A stretch of 64,000 nucleotides of DNA from positions 1,798,001-1,862,000 of the forward strand of contig NC_092799.1 in assembly GCF_918797505.1 (NCBI RefSeq), read 5' to 3'. The translations under genes were made by a program, and so were the position numbers. Positions 1-12,119 of this stretch are shown one piece after another; position 1 is the first letter of the stretch; each line of letters begins with the position of its first letter. The notes under the pieces were generated by a model. That model was not told the origin of the DNA, did not search any database, and saw nothing but the letters and a program-made list of their open reading frames with translations. This DNA is from Bemisia tabaci (lineage: Eukaryota; Arthropoda; Insecta; Hemiptera; Aleyrodidae).

Positions 1-87
1 CATGAATGCCCTCAAAAATAAACATTTTACAGAAGGGAATCAGGCAACTCTCGAATGTCTATCCGGCGTTTTTCCTTAGCACGGCGG
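1..87. mobile_element. MITE family A right end (cut by window edge)
   Basis: It carries the family-A right terminus: GGCAACTCTCGAATGT, then CGGCGTTTTTCCTTAGCACG. Full copies occur at 9280, 54858, 55778 and 58762. Confidence 0.6.
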
Positions 88-1429
88 CATAGCCCGACTC
101 ATTGATGAACTCTATCGACGCTACACAATTCTAGTCGTTTTCTAGGAATGTTCACGGATGGCGTATGGATTCCAGCGACATGAATCGATCGAAAAGTTAA
201 AACGTGAATCGTAAATCTCATGAGTTGATCGACAAACCCGCGAATCGATCGAATCAAGTTTTCATTTCTCGATCGATTCATGTCGAACGGATCCATCCCC
301 TCCAAAGAGGACAAAATGTTTCGCCATGAAATATGGTTGGGAAAAAAAGTCTCTTCGGTTAAAAGGATAGTTTTTCTGCGTTGAAAAAAGTCTTTGATTC
401 AAAGATGTATTTTACAATCTTATAAGTATTTTGACCCACGGTCAAAGGCCATTTTCAGGTAGACACTCTAACGTAAAGTATTTTCATTATTGCAGGAGAA
501 AGGTTTTCACCGAAAACTCGACTTATTGATGGACACGCAGTGCACTTATAACCCAAATTCTTAGAGGTGCAATACGGCTAAATTTTATAAAAAAGGTAGT
601 TTGAGTCAAACATACCCTTATTTCTGATGAAGTTTACAAGGACAGGCAACTTGAAAAGATAAAAATTTCGTTTCTGCCACTGCTGAAAAATTATTACTCA
701 GGAATAAATTTTTATCAAGGAAAGGAGGCAGGGGCCACATGCGTAGAAAAAACGAAAATACTCTGATAAGAGTCTTGATTAAAATAACTCACTCCTATTC
801 CACAAGTCTTTGGTTAGAACTGGACAAGTCCATTTGGGACAGAAAAAATCTCGCCGATGAACATTGCTCATGTATCTTGTAGCTTTGAGGGTCAAATCTA
901 ACTCATTGTTTCAATTAGCTATTGTTTCGCTACCCCGCGACCGTGACAATGAAGCTTTAAAAACGAAAATTTTGGCGGTCGTGTAGCACAGTCAGATTAT
1001 CTAAAATGTAAATTTAGAATATTTAGACACTTAGAAATATTTGAGCATGCGATTCATACGCTCATTGATTCATTTAAAATTATTCTACGTAAGTGCTTTT
1101 TCTCAACCCTGCAGCGAAAAAATGTCGAATTCTCTTCATTGCATTTTTAGGGGACATCCGTTTATTAATCGCGAAAACGCTTCTCTTTTGGAGGATGGGG
1201 GGAAAAATGCTGCTCTCCTTTTTAATCGCATGAAATACACTACAAAAATTAACACAGCGAATGAAGTCATGAAGATTAAGTATTAATGGATTAAGAACTC
1301 CACGGTGAACAGATGGAAGCACGAGACATGAGTTTTACCATCATTTTACCATACACTTTGCTCTCAGATCCTTGTTTTCCGAACTAGCCTCGCTCCAAGC
1401 TGCACCGGCCAAAAAAAGCCTCCAAATGC
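88..1429. other. Non-coding, nothing recognised
   Basis: AT-rich; short open frames only. CGATCGATTCATG-like motifs repeat between 180 and 300. Confidence 0.5.
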
Positions 1430-1529
1430 TCGTATGCAACATGCATAGCTTTCCTCAAAAATGCATGTTTTACCCGGGTTTTAGCAACTCTCGAATGTTC
1501 ATCCAGCGTTTTTCCTTGGCGCGCCAGTA
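1430..1529. mobile_element. MITE family A fragment
   Basis: It shares AGCAACTCTCGAATGTTCAT and CAGCGTTTTTCCTTGGC with the family-A right end. No left terminus was found. Confidence 0.5.
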
Positions 1530-1541
1530 CAGGCTTGAGAC

Positions 1542-1714
1542 CAGTGGCGTGGCGTGAATGATCAATAATTATCGACACTTCTCCATTTGAAGCTGTGGCA
1601 AATAATCGATTATCATGGTGTTCCTTGATAATCCAATAACCTTGATAATCGATCCTTTCCCATAGGTTTAAATGGCAGATCAATTGATCCGTCGCAAAGC
1701 ACGCCACGCCACTG
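1542..1714. mobile_element. hAT-type MITE with 8-bp target duplication
   Basis: Termini CAGTGGCGTGGCGTG and CACGCCACGCCACTG. The flanks are CTTGAGAC on both sides, an exact 8-bp duplication. CAG termini and 8-bp duplications are typical of hAT elements. Confidence 0.75.
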
Positions 1715-2148
1715 CTTGAGACCAAAAACGTTGGTGAGCCGTATAAACCGATTTTTTTCCACCGTGTGGAATCAAGTCGATGGCGGAAATTCATATACGT
1801 CACAAAGGGGGAGTCGTAAACTTATTCCACATTTCTGACAGAGGATCTGTCAGGTGATGCATCAAATTAAGAACACGCTGACACGGTACATTTACCTACA
1901 TTTTCTACGCGAGTGTCTCCGTATGTTCTCAATCATGCGTGGCAGAATGCTTGGGAGCCTCTCAAACAGAGTTTCAGGTCCAGAGCCTAAACCTGAGAGC
2001 TTTGAAAGCTTTTTAAGCCTAAAAGCTTTTCCCAAAACTACGTTCGTAAATCCACCATACTTTCCTTCCTGTCCGTGTCCTAACTCTTGAAACTTTCGAA
2101 TGCGCCTACACAACACAGTACTTGACACGCTGAGATTACACTCCGGAA

Positions 2149-2310
2149 CAGTTGCGATTTTCCAAGTTGGCAACACTATTTTTTCTCCGTTCAGATCCAT
2201 TAAAAATATCGATTTCAGGCGAGGCAAGCTGCCTCACTAAGCATCGATTGTTTTGCATAAATTTAGATGGGAAAAAAATAATGTTGCCAACTTTTAAGAA
2301 TCGCTATATA
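2149..2310. repeat. TTGGCAACATTATTTTTT palindrome, first copy
   Basis: It shares TTGGCAACACTATTTTTTCT, AAAATATCGATTTCAGGCGA and AATAATGTTGCCAACTTT with 2552-2714. Confidence 0.6.
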
Positions 2311-2325
2311 TTGTCTAGAATGTGG

Positions 2326-2940
2326 AGGATGATATTTTTCAAAATTAATTTTAGCGTGAAACATGTTTTTGGGCTTTTAGAAGCTCAAAACTAAATAATT
2401 TAGTATGATTTTACCGAATATAAGTATATTTAAGTATCTAGAAATGACCATGAATACGGAGATTTTACCGTATTTTTTGTGGTTTCCATGACCTAATTTA
2501 TGAATTTTCGTAGACTGTGGTTTTCTTTCACGTGTACAGCCACATTTCAGACAGTAGCGATTCTTCAAAGTTGGCAACACTATTTTTTTCTCCATTTGGA
2601 TCCATTAAAAATATCGATTTCAGGCGAAGCAAGCTGCCCCACTAAGAATCGATTGTTTTGCATACATTCAGATGGAAAAAAAATAATGTTGCCAACTTTC
2701 AGGAATCGCTACTGCCTAGAATGTGGCTGTATACATGAAAGAAAACCACAGTCCACGAAAATTCAAAATTAGGTCATGGAAACTACAGAAAAGACGGTAA
2801 AACCCCCGTATTTATTGTCATTTCGAGATACTTTAATATACTTTTATTCGTTCGGATCATACTAAATAATTTAGTTTTGAGCTGTTTAAAGCCCAAAAAC
2901 ATGTTCCACGCTAAAATTCATTTTAAAAATATCTCCTTTT
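2326..2940. repeat. ~615-bp palindrome
   Basis: The left GATATTTTTCAAAATTAATT, ACATGTTTTTGGGC and ACTAAATAATTTAGTATGAT pair with the right GATCATACTAAATAATTTAG and GCCCAAAAACATGTTCCACG. The centre is a smaller palindrome at 2552-2714 (AGTTGGCAACACTATTTTTT), of which another copy lies at 2149-2310. Confidence 0.65.
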
Positions 2941-3156
2941 TTCCTAAGGTAATCCCTGGATCTTGCAACAACCCTAGGTATTGAGAGCTTAGCTTTGAGT
3001 GAGTTTACATTCAATAAAAAAGTAGACTTTGTTAATCCATAGGTGTTGATCAAGGTATCTAGAGATAGGACTCTCCAGAAACACCAGTGCGATCGAAATA
3101 CGAGTCATTTCCTCTCAATGTAGGTATGGTATTCGTTTACGTATCTGAGAAATATT

Positions 3157-3295
3157 TGGACTGCATTTTGCAATTAGGAGCTATGAATTCTGGCCCGGTT
3201 TAAAAACAAGGTATGTGCCATAAGTTTCCCTGTGCACATAAGTGTTTTTTCAGATGAGCCAGAATTAATAGTTCCAAATTGCAAAACGCAGTCCA
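3157..3295. mobile_element. TGGACTGCATTTTGCAA MITE, ~139 bp, copy 1
   Basis: TGGACTGCATTTTGCAATTA is inverted as AATTGCAAAACGCAGTCCA, with the centre ATGTGCCATAAGTTTCCCTG. Confidence 0.65.
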
Positions 3296-3961
3296 CTTTA
3301 AAACGCGCTTGGGCGAGCATTTTGTGAACCACAGATATTTTGTATAGAATTATGAGAACCTTTTTAAACTAACAAACCCCATCTCTCTCAAACAAGCATT
3401 TAATGTCAGTTGAATGACTTTCTTTGGAGGGAATCGTAACATATCTCACACGCCCCTTCAATCGTATACCTGGCTTAAAAGCTTCAATATTTCAGTTTCA
3501 CGGCGTGTTTTGTTTATTTGGACAACGTTAATTCAGTTCGCTATTACAAGGTGCGTATTTCTTATAGTGGACTCAAATGCCATGTAGACAGCTGGCAGAG
3601 ATGGAGATAGCTTTCTTTCGCTCATTGCTGTCAATTAAAACGAGAGTGTTTTATTTTTACCCTATTTTGTTTCGATTTATAAAGTCTTTTCGTAGTACTA
3701 AGTATCCTAATCTCTATTTTATTTTAATTCACCTCTTTCATCACTGACCCTCCTCCGGAACGTTCCATTTGAAAATTAGCGATAACGTCATAGTATTTCC
3801 CTTACTCTCTGTTTTGATTCCATCAGTAATTATTGATTGCTATCATTCTCGCAACTCCATTAGCGTTATGGGGGGCACTTCGATTAACTATACACGAAAA
3901 GCGTCATCGGCTACGTGTTTCCACCTTGAAATGAGTTTTTCCTTCGTTTGAGTTTACGCCA

Positions 3962-4373
3962 CACTGAAAAAAATGTCGGTGTATTTACTAAAAATAGGGT
4001 AAAATTACCAAGAATTCAGGGTTCTATTTGATCCCAGTTCTTTCTTGGTAAAATTATCATTTATGGAATTTGTAGTTTTACCGAGAAATCTCGGTAAAAT
4101 TATTAAACTTTCTTGATAATTTTACTGGACCTTGGTAAAAACGCCAATATTTTTTATCGACTGTGGTAGAATTACCGAGATAAAATGGCAAAGTTACCGG
4201 GAATTGATTACCAATAAAAGTGGTATTCTTACCTGGAAAAAACAGTAAAAATACCGGTTTTAGGTAAGCTTACCAGTCTGTCTTGGTAAAATTACCAATA
4301 ATTGGTAAAAAAAAATGAGATGGTAAAAGTACCAACGGACCTTGGTAAAAACGCCGAGAATTTTTTTTCAGTG
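3962..4373. mobile_element. CACTGA-A8 terminus element rich in GGTAAAATTACC
   Basis: Ends CACTGAAAAAAATGTCGGTG and GAGAATTTTTTTTCAGTG. The interior is a dense series of imperfect GGTAAAATTACC palindromes (about 15 GGTA/TACC pairs). It is non-coding. Confidence 0.6.
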
Positions 4374-6756
4374 CAAAACCAAACTTCTTCCTGCTACGAG
4401 ATTACAGTTCATTGTTGAGTTGACAGTAATAATTGGACTGAATGAAAACAAGGAGCCAAATCACACCAGGATCAAGTCGAGAACAACGGATTTGAAGTTT
4501 TTGTCCTCAATAAGAGTCTGTGTTAAGACTTACAGTTTAACAATTTTTTTCGATATTAATATATGTTTTATCGAATGTTCATATTTCACGGGAAAAAAGG
4601 GTGGTTAGTTGAGCTATATCCCCTCTCTCCCTCTCCCCCTCCCCCCCCCCAAAAAAAAAAGAAATTTTCGACTTGGTTATTTCCTGTTCATGGAGTCCAA
4701 TAATCGTGTGAATGGAGGGACAGCGCCAGAATGCAACTATTCGCACTTGGTGGATGCCCGCGGTGCATACTCGAAAAATTGAAGGCGCGCGGGCTTTGAA
4801 TAAATACCTCATTTTCAAGTGCGTCATATCGAGTCACCGGTGAAATAATATTCAATCAAAATAATATTGCATCAATCCAACTGATTGTACTTTATGAATG
4901 TCCATGCTGTTGCATACATAATAAAAAGGCTATATATCACGCTCAATTCAACGTGCTTTCATTCTAAAAAAAAAAATATGTATAAAAATTGTATATGATG
5001 TGAATATAATGATAAAAAGAACTATTGGTAGTGGTTGCTTACATTTACACGGTTTTCGTTGCGTCAATCAATTATGTAATTTAAAAAAGGCCGAGAAAGT
5101 TGATGAAGGATGGTTTTACTTTTTTCGATACTCACCGTCAGAATCGAAAAGCTCACAAATAAGAGGGAAAAATCGTAATGTAAATGCTGGGCAAAGTTTC
5201 AAGAGTCGAACTGTTCGAGAGGCAATACCGCAATAATTGATAAACAAATATTTATTTCAACGAAAAATCAATTGCCACCTATACAAATGTTACGCACGCC
5301 ATTTTTCGGGACGAGCTCACTATTGAAACAAAATAAATGGATACATGAATAATTGTTGATTTTGCTTGAGATTGCACTCTTGAAATTTATTCGCAATTAG
5401 CTGGAACTATCCTGTATATTTGGGCAACGTCAATAAATTGATATTATCTAATGTTCAAATGAACCCTAAAACCTATAAAAGTACCCTGGTACCACAGCTC
5501 GTGCTAAAATACATTTTTCTTTTTTTTCTTTTTTTCTTTTTTTCTTTACCTCACACTGTGTATTTTGTTTCAACAAAAGAATAGTTTATCGCGCTTAAGA
5601 GCGTCGATTGATCGATACCTTCTCAAATGACCTGGATGGACAAGGGGTGATACGGCTGTGTCGATCAAAAAAGTTTCAATAATCAACTGACCCGACAGTC
5701 AATTAGCGTTCGCCACCGATTACAATCTACTCTCTTATACCATTTTTATTCATTCAGACTTATTGGTAGGGTATATTTGTTATCTGCATGGCAGGTTCCT
5801 CAATGGCAGAGAACCTTTATGTAAAAGCGGTGCAATATGAACTCGACCATTGATTTTTCTCTTCTCAGTGACGTTCACTGTTTGGTTTAAAGTCTGTTTT
5901 TTTTCGATTATTTTTTATCGTAACGCGAAACAGTTGCAAAGGTGAAGCAATAATGACATTTGATCCCTTCAGTGGGTCCTGTAGATTCCTGGGTGAGTTC
6001 AAATAAGCGTCTAATCTGGTGTCCCGAGCTGTTTTAATCGTCATAATCTGAGAAACATGGGCAAATCAAATTTTTTTCTCATTTTCCACACTATTGTTGA
6101 CTATTACATGCTGTTTCCCACTTTATTTGGACTGAAATAAAAATTTAGGAGAACTTTGAATGTGCAAATTGCCTATATTTGTCCCAAATTTGCGTGTCCC
6201 CCGTGCCTGGTTCTTGACTTTAAATCGATGTTGCAGCATAACCAGAGTGATTATTTGAGAAAACTTAATCGGAGATGATAGGTAATGCTTTTGAATTTGA
6301 GAAAAAAAATATGTCAATTATTTTTTTGCTCCATCAATAACTTTTTCACGCCCTAGAATCATTGTCCCGAGCAACAGTCAGCAACAGTCAGGAGAGACAT
6401 GGCAACGATGTAATAAGCTCTAAATGATTGCCGTAACCTTGAGGTTTTTCCAAAAACGACTTTTTTTGTTTTGATTGAATAGTTCACACGTCGTAGATGG
6501 CAAAAATTCTGAAATTCGCAAATTTTTGTGCAAAATTAACGCCATTAACGATGCCAAACAGAATTCTATACACGATAACTAACAGGGCGTCAAGCATACA
6601 CACACACACTAATATCAGCTCGTAAAATACTTTCGAAGTGTGCGTTAGGGAAAATTTTCTCTTATTCCGATCCTCTAGGATGTGCTACTAAATATTCCGT
6701 GAAAAAAAACACCAAAATTGTCTTTACTGTTAGAGATAAGCTTAAAAAACAGCTTA
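4374..6756. other. Non-coding, nothing recognised
   Basis: AT-rich with microsatellites (4610, 5515). A 78-codon open frame at 5000-5236 has no recognisable family. Confidence 0.5.
4610..4662 (+). repeat. Pyrimidine/poly-A microsatellite
   Basis: CCCTCTCTCCCTCTCCCCCT, then ten or more C, then ten A. Confidence 0.7.
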
Positions 6757-6829
6757 TTCCATCCTGTCCCGTTCCATCTTGTCCCGTTCCATCCTGTCCC
6801 ATATGTTTCCATCCTGTCCCATGTCCCAG
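6757..6829 (+). repeat. 15-bp tandem repeat
   Basis: About four units of TTCCATCCTGTCCCG/A. Confidence 0.7.
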
Positions 6830-6858
6830 TTAAGTGGGACAGAGTGGAAAACTGTTAC

Positions 6859-7330
6859 AACTGAGACTTGCTTGTTTAAGCCCTGTAGGCGCTCTTTTCT
6901 ACCGATTTAAGTGAAACTTGGTACTCGGGGGTATTTTTCAACGGGGAACTCGAATTTTTAGTCGAATTTTGAAAATTCGAAAATCCAAGATGGCGGACAT
7001 GACCTAAAATGCTATTGCAGCGCCTAATCAACTGAGACTTGTTTGTTTAAGCCCTGTAGACGCTCTTTTCGACCGATTTAAGTGAAACTTGGTACATGGG
7101 GGTGTTTTTTGATGGGGAACTTGAATTTTTAGTCGAATTTCCAAAATTCAAAAATCCAAGATGGCGGACATGGCCTAAAATGCTACCTCAGCGCCTAATC
7201 AAGCGATTTACGCGAAACTTGGTACCCGCGGGTATTTTTGAATGGGGAACTCGAATTTTAGTCAAATTTCCAAGATTCGAAAATCTAAGATGGTGGTCGT
7301 GGCTTAAAACACTATCTCGGTGACTAACTA
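6859..7330 (+). repeat. 171-bp tandem repeat, 2.7 units
   Basis: Units start at 6859 and 7030; a third begins at about 7201 and lacks the first ~41 bp. Each has GAAACTTGGTAC, GGGGAACTCGAATTT and CCAAGATGGCGGACATG (third unit mutated). Confidence 0.8.
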
Positions 7331-9279
7331 ATTGATTTTAATGAAACTGGACCGGAAAACCTTGGTATTAGGAAAAGAAAGGAAATTTTAATAGGGGTGC
7401 AATAGGGTTTCTTATGTATCTTAAGCTACGAAATCGAAAAATTCCTGGGTTTTTTTCCATCATGCATAGATTCTTCCGGAAAATTGACTCTACTGGAAAA
7501 GCTAGATTTTTAAGGAAAATTCCGATTTCTCCGGAAAAATTCCGAACTTTCTCAGGATAAATCGCACCGATACAGTTAAATGGAGGTGTTCTTCAGAATC
7601 AGCGCCAAAAATCTACTCCAAAACTATTGGCAAATCTTCGGAAAATCAAAAAAAAAAAAAGAAAAAAGTTGACCGGTGTTAGTCCTCAAACTTTTCCTGG
7701 CTTTATCTCCACTTCAGCGGGTACACGCCCACTCGAAGTTTTAAATTTCGATGTTTTTGATCCATTTTGTATTGCAATATTCCAAGAAATAAAAGCTTCT
7801 TCTCGTGTTAAAGGAAAACAGTGCGCATTTTGATAACAGACGGAACTGTCTAAAAGACAAGCAGAATAAGCTCCAGATATCTTTCATGACGGATGATTTT
7901 TCCTCAATTTTTTTGGTTCTGCAAGATATGAAAGGATTACATGTTTTCAATTATGCTTTAATTTAGTGCTCGATGGTGCTTTTATGACAATTGTGTTCAA
8001 TTTTTAATTAAAAGTATCATATGTCACCTCTGGGACGAAAATTTGGGAAATCAGGCAAAATTAGAGCAAATTTTGGGAAGTGATACACTTGACGGTGGAA
8101 ATTCGGATTTAAGCCCAACTATTAAGCTCGACGAGCTATATTTCCTAAGTCTACACCTAATGATAGTCAAAATAAAGTTTGGTTTGCCCAAAAATTCACA
8201 AAAAAATTTTGGGAGGAAATAGAACCTGGAATTTGACCCTTATTTGAATTCACCCTCCTATCAACCTGCTATATAATGCAGCAAAGTACGCTCCGCGATC
8301 AAATCCTCGTCCAAATTTTACAAAGAATAGAATAGGACCAATGGTATCTGAACACTACATATTTTAAAATTTAAAATTTTGAGTTTCAAAAGCTTTTAAT
8401 TGCCTTAAATCATCACTCTCTCCATCTTTCAACATATTTTAAATACCGTCTGCTCAACAAAAAAATCAAATGAAAATGAGACAAATTTAACATGAGCATG
8501 TAGAGAGAGAGACCATTCTGAAAATAATGTTCATTCAGGATAGAGAGAATGTGAAAAGGAAATGGTCATATTGGCATCTATTTTTGGGTTTTATTTTTCA
8601 ATAAAATTAAAAAATGGCATTTTCCCTCCTTCAATTTTCTATATGGACGTATTTCTGTCAAACGGAACTATGTGCAATGAGACATGAGCTCTGAGACCCA
8701 TAAGGATACATGCATAACAGGGAACACATCATAATGCACATAGCCTCCGTTTGACAGAAATTCGTCCTTATATAAGGACTCTAAGCGTGTCTGCAGTGTG
8801 AATGGGACGGTTTCATCAAAATGGCAGCATAAAATATATTCTCAAGATTAAAAGAAGGAAAAAGGAATTGAAAATTTTCAACCAAGCTCGCGCTTACATT
8901 CCTAAAATTTTTATAATTTTTTATTGAGAGCACAGCAGTAGGGTTTTATTTTTACGAACTGCACGCTCAGTAACTTTCATTCAAATAATATCCAACAAAC
9001 TAACCCACCACACATCCGCCGCGCCTGTTCTAAAAGAACTTTTGCGACGAACAACAAGGTGTATTCATTAGCTTTCGCATTCGCGCGAATTCGTTCATAA
9101 ATAATTTTAACAAGCGCCGTAAGCCGTAACTAATTAAGGGCGCGCTCCCTGTCCTGGAAAGATTAAATTGTTACGTCGTTAGTACAAATTGTCAGGCATG
9201 AATATTTTTTTCGGGCAGAGCTCGCTGGAGCATCATCAGCAATGTTGGAGACGGACGCGAATCGCTATCAACGTGTATT
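7331..9279. other. Non-coding apart from a MITE at 8645
   Basis: No exon-like or protein-like stretch seen. Confidence 0.45.
8645..8767. mobile_element. MITE family B, ~123-bp palindromic element
   Basis: GGACGTATTTCTGTCAAACG is inverted as CGTTTGACAGAAATTCGTCC, with GACATGAGC internally. Its relatives are at 46660, 46847, 49920 and 61910. Confidence 0.65.
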
Positions 9280-9533
9280 CTGCCGTGATAAGGAAAAACG
9301 CCGTATGAACCTTTAGGCGTTGCCAAATATCCTTTGGTAAATCTCGAATTTTCGGTAAAGTTTAAATACATTTTCCCTCCAATTTTTCACATAATTTTTT
9401 TCGTAATTTTAGCTGAAGTTCTTGAAAATTTCTCGGAAAAAAATGCATTACTTTTCTCAAAAATAAACATGTTATTAAAGGAACTCGAGGCAACTCTCGA
9501 ATGTTCATACGGCGTTCTTCCTTAACACGGTAG
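9280..9533. mobile_element. MITE family A, full copy
   Basis: About 250 bp with inverted termini CTGCCGTGATAAGGAAAAAC and GTTCTTCCTTAACACGGTAG. TATT flanks both ends, consistent with a 4-bp target duplication. Confidence 0.65.
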
Positions 9534-10019
9534 TATTGAGCGTGGGTTTTCCTCTGTGGCTGAATTTGCTATTCTGGAAATAAGAGATAATTTCCGGCCT
9601 GGTTCTCATGGACTTCCCGACTAATCTTTCTCATTGAGAGGAGATTTGCGACGCTCGTGGAAAATTATTGCCGGAAGCGGAGTTTCGCTCCAACTTAACC
9701 GGAATAATTAGGGAGTCTACTTTGAAAGTTTTAAAAACTTTTGATAACAGGCTTTGACTGGTTTGACGCGATGCCATGCTTTTCGCTGCGGTGATTTGTC
9801 AATAAAGACAAAATCCTCTGTTGCATCGTGCTCAGAGTTGTAAAAAACTGAGTGAAGGACGCCCTTCAATCAATATTGCGGTAACAAAGGAAAAGTTTTT
9901 CCCTTAAAACCAAAAATATTTTTTTAGAAATATTTTCAAGATTGTCTGGATAATTTTGATGTCCCTATTATTGCAAACATGTTTTTAAAACTATCCTTGT
10001 ACACTTTCATGGCGGCATT

Positions 10020-10559
10020 ATTCAGAGAATACATCAGAATTACTGAAAAGTGTTTTCAATTCTTGAAGAAATGGGTGAATACGTCGAAGAACCCTGTCGA
10101 ACAAATTGAAGAAGGATGAGCGATTTATGAGCGATTTATGAGCGTTATGTCGCTGAGAGAAATTATTCTTAGTCTGGCCTATGTACGCTAAATCACTTAG
10201 TCATTACAAGGAATATGATAAACTACTCCAGCTGCATCCAACTTAAGACTTTCAGCTTTAAGCTTAGACAAAAGACACTGCAAAGTGTTATACCTTTTAT
10301 GAGGCACCTGATAACCATCATCATTGAGTAACCCTGAAAGATCCCCAGAGAGATACGGCACATAAGGGATGCTCAAAACTTTTTCAACCTTGAAGGTGCC
10401 ATTCAGGTCAGGCTCCGAGGTCTTACGTATGTTGCTTAAAACTCTTCCAAAGATGTTGTTGACAAATTTTTCTGGGTAGCAGTTTTTCATGAGTAATTTT
10501 TTCTCAACACTGATCATTTCAAAGCGATACTTCGGGCTACCATAACTTATCTCTCTTGT
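10020..10559 (-). pseudogene. Broken Penelope-like retroelement, RT end plus GIY-YIG endonuclease
   Basis: On the minus strand one frame reads ...NCYPEKFVNNIFGRVLS... to AAGVVYHIPCND and then stops. A shifted frame continues YIGQTKNNFSQR...AHKSLINR. A VVYxIPC block followed by YIGQTK is the hallmark of the RT-GIY-YIG junction in Penelope-like elements. A frameshift or stop sits between the two, and no catalytic RT motifs are seen upstream, so this is a dead 3' fragment. Confidence 0.6.
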
Positions 10560-11820
10560 GTATGTACAAATACCAAACAGACAAAAGACATATTATAATA
10601 TATAATATATATTTAGTGAAACTGCGTTAAATTTAGCATAATGCATCGCCTTCAATGTTTTGTAAATGTAACACAGAAATTTATATAACACGTTGATATA
10701 ATAACTTGCCGGTTCAGCACACATCACAATGAAAGGATATTTTAAACCCGTGCGCCTTCAATATTTTAATTATGCAATGTGGGCATCCATCAAGTGCATA
10801 TAATTGCATCCAGGTCCAATCGATATTCGATGAACCAGCACTCAAACGCGGTATGATTTTCGTACAAAAGCACGTATTTACGCTTTGTACAACATCAAAA
10901 TAAACAAAATCACTGTTTTACATCTAAGGTGTAATAGGACAAAATGTCAGTTGCAGCCAAAATCTTGCAAACCATCATCTGATTTTTATATTTTGAAATG
11001 TAAGTTATACGTGCATACACGTATGTAAGTATACACCTTACTTACATTTTTTTTTTATTTTTTTTTTTTATTATTTTTTTTTTAATAAAATAACTTACTT
11101 ACAATTCATACATTTAAAATGTGAGGTAACAAGGTTAAAATACGAATATAAAACCCTGGATGTTTCGCTGAATAACGCTGACATTTTCATTGAAAAATCA
11201 GGCTGAGATATTGTACAAGCATCGCATCCATAAACTCCTCATCACCTCTGTATATAACACCTTTAAGGGTGAAACAATTACTTACGTATGTAACTTTAAC
11301 TTGTGATACACCTGAAAGAAGCACACATTTTCTACGTAAATAAAACTTTCATTTGATGTTTGCAAGATTTTGGCGGTATCTGACATATTTCTGCCTCTTG
11401 TATGAACTTATGAACATATTGAATCCATTGTTTTTATCAATTTTTTACAGGATATGCTGTGGAGGTGTGGACAAAGGCTTCCCAAACCCCATCGGTAACT
11501 AGAGTCAAAAATTGCGTAACTCAAATTGCAACGTTGTGAGTCTCCGCTAAATGTTTTATTTGTGTATTTAAGGGAAAATTAGCCACCAGTTTTGATTGAA
11601 ATTTTCTGAAAATGATCCTCACCCTCTCTCAAATAATCACCCAAAATTGCAAAAGAACATTTTGATGGGTAATTTTTCTTCTTCTTTTTTAAAAGAAAAG
11701 GTAGACAGAAAATGAAGACTGACCGGGGACTGTTAAACGTTGCAATCTATATTTAGAATTTTTTACATCAAAATAAGGTCGGAAAAAAAATGTGGCGAGG
11801 AATATACAACTTCATAAATT
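10560..11820. other. AT-rich non-coding
   Basis: Includes a T/A microsatellite at about 11047-11092 flanked by CTTACTTACA/ACTTACTTACA. Nothing coding. Confidence 0.45.
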
Positions 11821-12100
11821 CAGCGGGCTGATTGTTGAAATTGATGGACAAAGCTACGGACAAAGAGGACATAGGAAAAATTGCGCGATCTTATGGGTGG
11901 GGTGGGTGGTTGCAATGAACAAAGGAGGTAAGTAAGTAATCGACTAACTATTAGCAACCCACGAAAGATCGCAAAGTTATACTAACATGTTCCCCCTTAA
12001 TCTATAACAACCACCCGTTTCAACCAATGAGATCGCTCCATTCTACCGCTGTCCTCTCCATGCACGGCTTCGTCTGTCAATTTTAACAATCACCCCGCAA
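11821..12100. mobile_element. GGCTGATTGTTGAAATT MITE, copy 1
   Basis: GGGCTGATTGTTGAAATTGA on the left; GTCAATTTTAACAATCACCC inverted on the right. The interior is diverged from copy 2 but shares GGACATAGG. Confidence 0.5.
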
Positions 12101-12119
12101 CAACGTCACTTTTACCCGC

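Noticed and set aside
1384..1803. 139-codon minus-strand frame
   Set aside because: Most of it reads through the hAT-type MITE 1542-1714 and a family-A fragment.
5000..5236. 78-codon + frame
   Set aside because: No signal, domain or splice evidence; length is expected by chance.
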